In this document: positions 1-5,485 of the stretch, one piece after another
How positions within the stretch are numbered: position 1 is the stretch's first letter
How the letters are laid out: the number at the start of each line of letters is the position of its first letter
NCBI GenBank assembly: GCA_937921525.1
Contig: CAKZUM010000732.1
Span: 1 to 5,485 of the forward strand
Source: an uncultured Saprospiraceae bacterium
GTDB taxonomy: Bacteria > Bacteroidota > Bacteroidia > Chitinophagales > Saprospiraceae
Direction: 5' to 3'
DNA: 5,485 nt
Program-made: the position numbers and the translations under genes
Notes under the pieces: generated by a model
What the model was told of the DNA's origin: nothing
Seen by the model: the letters and a program-made list of their open reading frames with translations, nothing else
Database searches by the model: none

Positions 1-38
1 TTTTATAAACTTTTTGTGATTTTTTATACCCATTTTGC

Positions 39-69
39 TTGTGCTTTCATAGAACTAATCGTAACTTTA
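39..69 (+). promoter_or_regulatory. Candidate Bacteroidota-type -33/-7 promoter for the caspase-like gene
   Basis: TTG at 39-41 is followed after 20 bases by TAACTTTA at 62-69, which matches the Bacteroidota -7 element TAnnTTTG at all but the last base. The spacing suits that promoter class and leaves a leader of roughly 30 nt before the ATG at 104. No Shine-Dalgarno sequence is visible in the leader, as is common in this phylum. Such short motifs arise often in AT-rich DNA, so this is only a candidate. Confidence 0.3.
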
Positions 70-103
70 CCCTACATTCTACACCTACATACACACATCC
101 TAT

Positions 104-1897
104 ATGCCCAAAAAAACGCCCCCTACACGGGATATTATTCCTCGTACTGCTACTCAGCAGCCTACCACAGAAGGAACTTACTACGCATTATTGATAGGCA
201 TATCTACTTACCAATACCAACAAGATTTAGAACATCCTGTTCAAGACGCAAAGCAATTACAGGCGTTGTTAGCTGACCAATACTCTTTTCCAGCAACACA
301 GATATTTTTATTAGAAAATCCAACCCGCACGGATATTATAGAAGCACTAGATGACTTAGAAGAAAAGCTACAAGTAAGCGATAGTTTGCTAGTTTTTTAT
401 GCAGGACATGGGCATTGGGAAGAAAATCGAAATAGAGGCTATTGGCTACCCGCAGATGCTAAACGCCGAGGACGGGCCGCTTGGATTTCTAATGCCACGC
501 TACAAGATTATTTAAGAGGATTTGACTGCCTACATATTTTAGTTATTTCGGACTCTTGCTTCAGTGGAGCGATTCTTTTAAATAGAAGTGATATAGCAGA
601 GGCTGGAGGAGACATCAAAGAATTGTACAATTCTAAGAGTCGACAAGCTCTAACGAGCGGAGTCAAAGAAGAAGTACCTGATCGCTCTATTTTTTTTAAA
701 TACTTAAGTTTTGCACTAAAGAAAAACAGACGGGATTTTTTAACTGCTACCGACTTATTTTCTAAAATTAGAAACCGAATTATTGCTGAAAGTCCAGTAC
801 AACAAAAACCGCAATTTGGTGCTATACTAGAAACAGATGACGAGGGAGGGGATTTTATTTTTATTAGAAAAGGAAAGTCTTCTCGTAATCTTTCTAAAGA
901 AAATCCTGCTTTTAAAAAACTGTTAGAAGACCCTCGTATTCAAGAGCGATTACTTGATCTGCGGCAACAATTAGACCAAGCCATTCCTTCTAAAAAGGAG
1001 ACGCCTAATTTGCTGATTGCCTCTTGGAATATTCGTAAGTTAGGCGGCTATGATTATGGGGGGCGTATGCCTGAAGCTATTGGCTATATTGCAGAGATTA
1101 TTTCTCGATTTCATATAGTGGCTATACAAGAAATCTATGGAGATCTTCAAGTATTGGAAGATATTAAAGACTACTTGGGAAAGCATTGGGATTATAAATT
1201 TAGTGATACCGCCGTAGGAGATGGCTATCGACTAGGCTATTTTTTTGATAGAAGAAAGGTGCGACAAAATGGCCCTACAAACGACTTAATTTTACCGCAT
1301 AAACAAACTAGAGACGCCAAGGGTAGATTCAGATATGAGCCTGTCATGCAGTTGCTCCGACCACCATTCAATTGTGGTTTTCAAATAGCAGATACTAGAG
1401 TTTTATTATGCAACTTGCATCTAGTATTTAGTGGACAGCAGAAAGGGCAACGGTTGAGAGACTTAGAAAACATTTTGAGTTATTGGGAACAGCGTTTGTC
1501 GCAAAAAAACAATTGGTCAAAAAATATAATATTATTGGGCAATTTTCAAAGTGCTGCTCTATCTGCTAAAGAATTACATCTAGTGATGGACAGAAATTTT
1601 GATATTCCAACTATGCTACAGTTGCCATCTAATATCAAACAAAATAGATTTTATACCCAGATGGCTTTAGGAAAAGATTTAATTGATCTACAACCTCAGC
1701 AAGCAGGGGTCTTTAATTTTTTTGATTCGGTCTACCGATTAGAGGACAAAAAAACTTATTTGCCATTTTATGAGTCTTTTCAGAAACAAGCTACTCACTT
1801 AAAGACGGTTAAAAGTAAGGCGATCTTTTATCGGCAATTTTGGCGCATGGCGCAGATGTCTGATAATTTACCGATGTGGGTGGAGTTGGAATTGTAG
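104..1897 (+). CDS. Caspase-like (C14) protease fused to a degenerate EEP nuclease-fold domain
   Basis: The 597-residue product has two domains. Residues about 25-255 are a caspase/metacaspase-like domain: an opening strand YYALLIGIS, the catalytic-His motif YAGHGH (H102) and the catalytic-Cys motif DSCFSG (D150, C152). Such proteases usually cleave after Arg/Lys or Asp; the acidic residue before the Cys resembles metacaspases. A Lys/Arg-rich linker and a helix (about 255-300) follow. Residues about 302-597 match the endonuclease/exonuclease/phosphatase fold: ASWNIRKLGG (N309), IQEI (E343), GYFFDRRKV, NLHL (H439), and a C-terminal MWVEL. Other EEP active-site positions are altered: GDFN is GNFQ (N480, Q482), YDQI is YTQM (T518) and SDH is SDN (N588), so nuclease activity is doubtful. 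No signal peptide or membrane segment is seen, so it is probably cytosolic. The ATG at 104 lies 21 codons before the first domain and an in-frame stop is at 62-64. No partner gene is adjacent. The domain calls are firm; the biological role (regulated proteolysis, cell death or defence) is inference. Confidence 0.9.
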   Translation: MPKKTPPTRDIIPRTATQQPTTEGTYYALLIGISTYQYQQDLEHPVQDAKQLQALLADQYSFPATQIFLLENPTRTDIIEALDDLEEKLQVSDSLLVFYAGHGHWEENRNRGYWLPADAKRRGRAAWISNATLQDYLRGFDCLHILVISDSCFSGAILLNRSDIAEAGGDIKELYNSKSRQALTSGVKEEVPDRSIFFKYLSFALKKNRRDFLTATDLFSKIRNRIIAESPVQQKPQFGAILETDDEGGDFIFIRKGKSSRNLSKENPAFKKLLEDPRIQERLLDLRQQLDQAIPSKKETPNLLIASWNIRKLGGYDYGGRMPEAIGYIAEIISRFHIVAIQEIYGDLQVLEDIKDYLGKHWDYKFSDTAVGDGYRLGYFFDRRKVRQNGPTNDLILPHKQTRDAKGRFRYEPVMQLLRPPFNCGFQIADTRVLLCNLHLVFSGQQKGQRLRDLENILSYWEQRLSQKNNWSKNIILLGNFQSAALSAKELHLVMDRNFDIPTMLQLPSNIKQNRFYTQMALGKDLIDLQPQQAGVFNFFDSVYRLEDKKTYLPFYESFQKQATHLKTVKSKAIFYRQFWRMAQMSDNLPMWVELEL

Positions 1898-2207
1898 AGG
1901 GTGGGAGTTTTTTTTTGAATACTGAGTCATGAAACACATATTAATAATTAACAAAGCTAGGGCTGTATTTTACCACATAGGTACATAGGCCACATAGCGT
2001 GAGATGCCTATGTGACCTATGTACCTATGTGGTAAAATTATCAACTACTTTTGTGGTTTATAAAACTCTGCGCCTCTGCATTCATTATTGCCAACATTTG
2101 TTAAGGAAATTTATATTGTACACATAGAACTAAAATTATTACTAAGCGTTAATTTGCTTACGAGGACTTTACTCGATACAGCGTATATTTTAAAATAAAA
2201 AATAAAC
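1898..2207. other. 310-bp intergenic region between the caspase-like gene and lpxK
   Basis: No plausible gene is seen. After the stop codon there is a T run (about 1910-1918) with no stable hairpin in front of it, so it is not a convincing intrinsic terminator. The main structure is the long inverted repeat at 1967-2038. At 2066-2079 the sequence ctctgcgcctctgc contains CTCTGC twice, and another ACATAG copy lies near 2122. The last 20 or so bases before lpxK are almost pure A/T, typical of leaders without a Shine-Dalgarno. No strong promoter match for lpxK was found; TAATTTG at 2150-2156 is one base short of the -7 consensus. Confidence 0.6.
1967..2038. repeat. Long inverted repeat, 31-bp arms, built of ACATAG/CTATGT units
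   Basis: Left arm 1967-1997 and right arm 2008-2038 are reverse complements over 31 positions with one mismatch (C1990 against A2015), around a 10-nt centre (1998-2007). Within each arm the hexamer ACATAG (or CTATGT on the right) occurs three times at 8-9 base steps, so the element is both an inverted and a short tandem repeat. Transcribed, it would form one long A/U-rich hairpin downstream of the caspase-like gene. It lacks a GC-rich stem with a U tract, so a mobile or dispersed palindromic repeat, or an RNA-stabilising 3' structure, is as likely as a terminator. Confidence 0.9.
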
Positions 2208-3275
2208 TTGGTAAGAAATCGCTTAATACAATTACTACTCACCCCCTTCTCTTTACTCTATGGTTTAGGAGTCAGTATTATTAATATCAGCTATCGGTAC
2301 GGCTTATTGAAAGGAGTAGCGTTTAATATGCCCGTCATTTCGGTAGGGAACTTGACGATTGGGGGGGCAGGGAAAACACCGCATATAGAATACTTGATTC
2401 GACTACTGAAGGATTATATCAATGTGTCTACCTTGAGTCGAGGATATGGCAGAAGTACCAAAGGTTTTTTGCAAGTGCATGAAAATAATACGGCAGAGGA
2501 GGTGGGCGATGAACCGCTACAATTCAAACGGAAATTTCCAGAGATAAGTGTAGGCGTTAGTGAAAACAGAACCTTTGCGATTCCTAAGTTATTAATGGAT
2601 CAACCTGACTTACAATTGATCTTATTAGATGATGCGTTTCAGCATCGGAGCGTTAAGCCGGGGCTTAATATTTTACTCACCGAATATAGTCAACCCTTTT
2701 CTAAAGATTTCTTATTACCAGCAGGTAGATTGCGAGAATGGCGCTCTGCCTACCAACGAGCAGATATGGTCATTGTCTCCAAATGTCCTTATGAATGGTC
2801 GCCTTCTATCCGTCAAGAAATGATAGATACAATACAACCACTCCCCTACCAGTCTGTCTATTTTTCTTATTACGAATATGACGATCCTTATTATATTTTT
2901 AATAAAAATTATGGCGGGCCTATCCAAGAACATTGGACGGTTCTACTAGTGAGTGCGATTGCTCGTACAGAATATCTGGTAGATTATCTCGAAGATCAAG
3001 TGGAGCATGTAAAATTATTAGAATATGAAGACCATCACTATTTTTCTAAATATGATGTTTCTCATATTAAAAAAATGTTTGACTTAATAGACTCTCCTAA
3101 TAAAATTATCTTGACTACTGAAAAGGATGCGATGCGGTTGGAATTACATCAGCAGTATCTGACAGAGCATCAATTACCTATTTTTGTATTGCCTGCTAGA
3201 GTTGCTTTTCATGAAGAGGATGGCGAGAAATTTAATGCGGATGTGCAGAAGTATCTATTAGGATTTAAATCTTAA
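2208..3275 (+). CDS. lpxK: Tetraacyldisaccharide 4'-kinase (lipid A biosynthesis)
   Basis: LpxK uses ATP to phosphorylate the 4'-position of the tetraacyl disaccharide 1-phosphate, making lipid IVA at the cytoplasmic face of the inner membrane. The 355-residue product has the family layout: a hydrophobic N-terminal segment (about 6-28) expected to be a membrane anchor, then MPVISVGN leading into the P-loop GGAGKTP (52-58; usually GGTGKTP). Then come SRGYGR (78-82 region), VGDEP (99-103), LDDAFQHR (140-147), LPAGRLREW (170-178), EDHHYFS (274-280) and TTEKDAMRL (303-311). Length is normal and it ends with TAA. The start is TTG at 2208: an in-frame TAA lies 12 bp upstream and the next in-frame ATG (residue 41) would delete the membrane segment. 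The gene stands alone on its strand here and converges with hemA 20 bp downstream. Confidence 0.97.
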   Translation: MVRNRLIQLLLTPFSLLYGLGVSIINISYRYGLLKGVAFNMPVISVGNLTIGGAGKTPHIEYLIRLLKDYINVSTLSRGYGRSTKGFLQVHENNTAEEVGDEPLQFKRKFPEISVGVSENRTFAIPKLLMDQPDLQLILLDDAFQHRSVKPGLNILLTEYSQPFSKDFLLPAGRLREWRSAYQRADMVIVSKCPYEWSPSIRQEMIDTIQPLPYQSVYFSYYEYDDPYYIFNKNYGGPIQEHWTVLLVSAIARTEYLVDYLEDQVEHVKLLEYEDHHYFSKYDVSHIKKMFDLIDSPNKIILTTEKDAMRLELHQQYLTEHQLPIFVLPARVAFHEEDGEKFNADVQKYLLGFKS

Positions 3276-3295
3276 ACAAGTCTTGAAAATATCCT

Positions 3296-4582
3296 TTACT
3301 CCACCAATTCCTTAGCCGCTTTCATAGGAATACTAATACACTTCTTCTCCATATAAGTCATCATCTCTTCGATTAAGGCGCGAGACTTATCATCTAATTC
3401 ATCCAAATCTTTTTTAAAAACTTCGTTCATCGCCCGTTCTTTGATTTCCTTTACTTGCTTAGGAACATGGCGCATTGCTTTTTCTAATTGTCGCCATTGA
3501 AAAGCTTCTTCAAATGCTTTGAATTGATCGGTGAGTAATATCTTAGCAATCCCTATTTCTTGTTTACGGAGAGACATATTCAACTCTGCTAATTCTTTTA
3601 GAATTGCTATATCAATATGCTTTGTAGGAAATTGAGCCACTACCTCTTTAGCTATATTATTAGGTACAGATAAATCTACTAGCACTTTTTCTCCTTGTTC
3701 TCCATTCAAAAGTGCTTGGTACAAGGTAGTATTGAGAATGGCTTCTGTAGACCCTGTACAACAAATCAAACAATCAAATCCTTCTTTGTAATTGGGTAAA
3801 TCACTTAAAGCATATCCTTTTCCATTGACCGACGTTGCTAAACGTTGGGCATTTTCTATGCTTCTATTAAAAACTGTAATATTTCGAAAACCTTGCTTTA
3901 GTAAAAACTTAGAGACTAATGTATTGGTCTGTCCTGCACCCACTAATAAAATTCGAGCAGTAGTTGGTAAGTTCGTTTCTCTTAATTTTAACATCGCCAA
4001 AGAGACAACCGATACAGGTTTTTCCCCAATTCTAGTCTTGGCATATACCTCTTTGGTGGCTTGTACCAAATATTTCATTAATAGTCGAATATGATCTCCA
4101 GTTAATTGCCAGTCCTTACACTGAGTATAAGATTCTCTAATTTGGCGCATGATCTCGCGCTCTCCTACCACCAAAGAATCAATGGAGGAGGCAACTTCAT
4201 AGAAATGTACAATGGCTTCTTTGCCTTCGTAGGCAGCAACAGATTTGACTATAGAGTCGCTAGAAAGGTGAGGATCAATGGTTCTAAAAAAATGATCTAT
4301 GAAGGTGATATCTAAGTCAATATCCGTATGAAATAAATAAATGACTCGATTACAAGTAGCGGTATATAATAATTCTGATAAATCTAATTTATCTTTTAAT
4401 GCATTTAGCTTATCTCCCAGTTCCGTTTCATCAGCATGAGGCAATATAAAATCGCTAATCTTATCCAGATGGACATTCCGATGGGTTACCGTTAAAATTT
4501 TGTAGCCGTCTAACATACTTTTCTGTTGTCCAAAATCGGAATAAGTCGTGAAGTGATGAAAATTAATAGAATGATCGAGCAT
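3296..4582 (-). CDS. hemA: Glutamyl-tRNA reductase (tetrapyrrole/heme biosynthesis)
   Basis: HemA reduces the glutamate of Glu-tRNA(Glu) to glutamate-1-semialdehyde with NADPH, the first committed step of the C5 route to heme. The product (428 aa from the longest start) shows all three domains. The N-terminal catalytic domain has TATCNRVIYLF with nucleophile C77, and IDSLVVGEREIMRQIRESY (about 134-152). The NADPH-binding Rossmann domain has VGAGQT (214-219), then VFNRS and LICCTGST. The C-terminal helical dimerisation region covers about 330-428. The start is uncertain. M23 (codon 4516-4514) begins MLDGYKILTVTHRN, which is where the family normally starts; it would give 406 aa and put the catalytic Cys at 55, and AGAAAAG precedes it. 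The longer reading adds 22 residues with no recognised domain. hemC or other heme genes are not adjacent in this window. Confidence 0.96.
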   Translation of the reverse strand: MLDHSINFHHFTTYSDFGQQKSMLDGYKILTVTHRNVHLDKISDFILPHADETELGDKLNALKDKLDLSELLYTATCNRVIYLFHTDIDLDITFIDHFFRTIDPHLSSDSIVKSVAAYEGKEAIVHFYEVASSIDSLVVGEREIMRQIRESYTQCKDWQLTGDHIRLLMKYLVQATKEVYAKTRIGEKPVSVVSLAMLKLRETNLPTTARILLVGAGQTNTLVSKFLLKQGFRNITVFNRSIENAQRLATSVNGKGYALSDLPNYKEGFDCLICCTGSTEAILNTTLYQALLNGEQGEKVLVDLSVPNNIAKEVVAQFPTKHIDIAILKELAELNMSLRKQEIGIAKILLTDQFKAFEEAFQWRQLEKAMRHVPKQVKEIKERAMNEVFKKDLDELDDKSRALIEEMMTYMEKKCISIPMKAAKELVE

Positions 4583-4728
4583 AATTCTACTTTGGTATCA
4601 TTTCTCGTCGGGTAAGTCAATCGTTATCTGACTAATTGAGACTTAAATTCTCTTAATAAGAAGCTCCAGTTTAACTAGTCAAACTTCTAGGAATGAAAGA
4701 ATCAAGAACAAAAATAGCAGACTATTGA

Positions 4729-4840
4729 GAATAACCGAGAATCGCTCCCCCTTGGGGGTTGGGGGTCACCTCAAGTAAGTGTCTCCTAATCTTATAAACC
4801 CCCAACCCCCAAGGGGGAGCAAAATAGGAATAACTCAGAA
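4729..4840 (+). repeat. Near-identical 13-bp direct repeats flanking the G/C-run inverted repeat
   Basis: GAATAACCGAGAA at 4729-4741 and GAATAACTCAGAA at 4828-4840 agree at 11 of 13 positions and sit on either side of the 4744-4820 inverted repeat, 2 bp and 7 bp from its ends. The arrangement resembles a decayed target-site duplication. The mismatches and unequal spacing make this tentative, and AT-rich sequence can give such matches by chance. Confidence 0.4.
4744..4820. repeat. Perfect 23-bp inverted repeat of G/C runs with 31-nt spacer
   Basis: Arms 4744-4766 and 4798-4820 are exact reverse complements over 23 bp and bracket an ordinary AT-rich 31-nt spacer (4767-4797). Each arm consists of runs of five C and five G split by TT or AA: GCTCCCCC-TT-GGGGG-TT-GGGGGT on the left. 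This is an abrupt GC island in AT-rich surroundings. The size and architecture suit a short non-autonomous mobile or dispersed palindromic element. I recall similar C5/G5-run repeats as common between genes in Bacteroidota, but copy number here cannot be seen from one window. Confidence 0.9.
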
Positions 4841-4975
4841 ACCAGGAATAATCTCATTATTACATAAAGTCTAAATAGTTTTTCTTAGCTATATTCCATT
4901 GTAACTAATCAGATATAACTTGACTTACTACTAAGGTCGTCCGATGAGAAAATCCTAAAGCATCAAAGTAGAAAT

Positions 4976-5004
4976 AAGCTCCAAGCAAAAATACTTTGGA
5001 ACTT
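4976..5004. repeat. Small imperfect hairpin
   Basis: AAGCTCCAA (4976-4984) and TTGGAACTT (4996-5004) pair with one mismatch around an 11-nt loop, and T4975-A5005 adds one more pair. The stem is weak and lies in the middle of the divergent intergenic region. No function is apparent. Confidence 0.35.
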
Positions 5005-5241
5005 AGGAAATTTTGTCATTTTACTGTAACAAGGTTAAACAAAATAAAATGTACTATATTTAGGGTGGTTAATTCTTGTGTGAAAAGGCATTAATTTGTA
5101 CTAAAAATCAAGCATATTCTCCTTTTTTAAATAAAAAACCCTTGTTAAAAGAAATTTTGTTTAAGTAACGATGAAATAACAAATCAGTCTATTTGGACGA
5201 GTTTACGTTACTAAGGTCAGTTGGCAGATTACTTAACGAGT

Positions 5242-5298
5242 TGGTTCTGATAAAGCTGTACCCCACTTTGAAAGTGGGGTACAGCTTTATTAGAACCA
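5242..5298. repeat. 28-bp hairpin just upstream of the ATL-like gene
   Basis: Arms 5242-5269 and 5271-5298 are reverse complements over 28 positions around a single central base (G5270); in folded form the apex is about TTGAA. The only deviation is G5249 against T5289, a G-U pair in RNA transcribed rightward. The inner stem is GC-rich (GTACCCCAC). It ends 17 bp before the ATG at 5316. No rightward gene lies upstream in this gap, so it is not the terminator of a visible gene. It could be a 5'-UTR structure, an operator-like palindrome, the end of an unseen RNA or a dispersed repeat. Its right side is followed by ATTCCC rather than a U tract, which argues against a rightward terminator. Confidence 0.9.
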
Positions 5299-5315
5299 TT
5301 CCCAACTAAAAAAAT

Positions 5316-5485
5316 ATGAGCGATAAAAAAAATTATTACCAACAAGTATTCGATGTGACTCGATTAATCCCAGCTGGCAGAGTCAGCACTTATGGAGCTA
5401 TTGCAGATTATCTGGCATTAGGCTCTGCTAGAATGGTGGGTTGGGCCTTGAACAAATGTAATTGGACCAGTGACGATGCCATACC
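5316..5485 (+). CDS. MGMT/ATL-family DNA-binding protein, 3'-truncated by the window edge
   Basis: The first 56 codons of a gene that runs off the right edge. The reading YYQQVFDVTRLIPAGRVSTYGAIADYL, then GSARMVGWALNKCN, is the DNA-binding helix-turn-helix part of the O6-methylguanine methyltransferase family. T25-Y26-G27 carries the Tyr and S37-A38-R39 the arginine finger that rotate an alkylated guanine out of the helix. The protein begins directly at this domain, with no room for the N-terminal domain of full Ogt/Ada proteins, as in short alkyltransferase-like (ATL) proteins that bind O6-alkylguanine and recruit nucleotide-excision repair. The P-C-H-R-V position that separates a true methyltransferase (Cys) from an ATL (no Cys) lies beyond the window, so that choice stays open. 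The ATG at 5316 follows an A-rich leader without a Shine-Dalgarno sequence. Confidence 0.9.
   Translation, partial: MSDKKNYYQQVFDVTRLIPAGRVSTYGAIADYLALGSARMVGWALNKCNWTSDDAI

Larger units (their letters stand above)
4583..5315. other. 733-bp divergent intergenic region between hemA and the ATL-like gene
   Basis: No convincing gene is seen in either direction; stops are dense in all frames. The region must hold the promoters of both divergent genes. For hemA, CAAAAATA at 4709-4716 reads as TATTTTTG (TAnnTTTG) on the minus strand, 127 nt from the longest start, but no TTG sits at the right -33 spacing. For the rightward gene only weak matches such as TATATTTA (5055-5062) appear. The region contains two long inverted repeats (4744-4820 and 5242-5298), a near-duplicated 13-mer flanking the first, a small imperfect hairpin (4976-5004) and two copies of TACTAAGGTC (4929-4938, 5209-5218). 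An undetected small RNA cannot be excluded. Confidence 0.6.

Noticed and set aside
16..276. 86-codon frame overlapping the start of the caspase-like gene
   Set aside because: It overlaps a clearly supported gene in another frame, is rich in Tyr/His/Cys in no recognisable pattern and matches no family.
1898..1925. T run after the caspase-like gene as an intrinsic terminator
   Set aside because: There is a T tract but no stable GC-rich stem directly in front of it.
1967..2038. CRISPR-like repeat array from the recurring ACATAG units
   Set aside because: The units are about 8-9 bp apart with no spacers and form one palindrome; there are no cas genes.
2066..2079. CTCTGC direct repeat as a fragment of a larger dispersed repeat
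   Set aside because: Only 14 bp are involved; it resembles intergenic repeat fragments I have seen elsewhere, but nothing in the window establishes this.
2715..2933. Minus-strand frame inside lpxK (72 codons)
   Set aside because: It is fully antisense to conserved lpxK motifs and has no domain or start signal; a shadow frame.
3792..4094. Plus-strand frame of 100 codons inside hemA
   Set aside because: It is antisense to the HemA NADPH-binding region and its sequence mirrors constrained hemA codons; no family resemblance.
4709..4716. Minus-strand -7 element TATTTTTG as the hemA promoter
   Set aside because: It matches the -7 consensus, but no TTG is found at the expected -33 distance, so it was not listed as a feature.

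Overview
The window is AT-rich and gene-poor. It holds four protein-coding genes: a caspase-like/EEP fusion (+), lpxK (+), hemA (-), and a 3'-truncated MGMT/ATL-family gene (+) that runs off the right edge. LpxK makes lipid A, so the organism is Gram-negative. The lpxK and hemA sequence style (DDAFQHR in LpxK, the HemA N-terminus), the lack of Shine-Dalgarno sequences before starts, the A/T-rich leaders and a possible -33/-7 promoter all fit Bacteroidota. A large multidomain caspase-like protein suggests a Saprospiria/Aureispira-like lineage, but that placement is inference.

Layout: 104-1897 encodes a 597-residue protein with an N-terminal caspase-like (C14/metacaspase) domain whose His/Cys dyad is intact. 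Its C-terminal half is an endonuclease/exonuclease/phosphatase (EEP) fold. In that half at least four expected catalytic or metal-site residues are replaced by Asn, Gln, Thr and Asn, so it looks like a pseudo-enzyme. A 310-bp gap follows, carrying a 31-bp inverted repeat built from ACATAG/CTATGT units. Next is lpxK (2208-3275, TTG start), convergent with hemA (4582-3296, minus strand) across only 20 bp. A 733-bp divergent gap separates hemA from the last gene and holds two more long inverted repeats: a perfect 23-bp G/C-run pair with a 31-nt spacer, and a 28-bp hairpin ending 17 bp before the last start codon. The final gene (5316 to edge) is the N-terminal half of an alkyltransferase-like DNA-repair protein.

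The genes do not form one pathway. LpxK (lipid A), HemA (tetrapyrrole synthesis) and the ATL-like protein (alkylguanine recognition) are housekeeping functions. The caspase/pseudo-EEP protein is the accessory element and the best candidate for unexplored biology: a predicted protease joined to a nuclease-fold domain that has probably become a binding or sensing module. The three long, mutually unrelated intergenic inverted repeats are the other structure that the genes do not explain.
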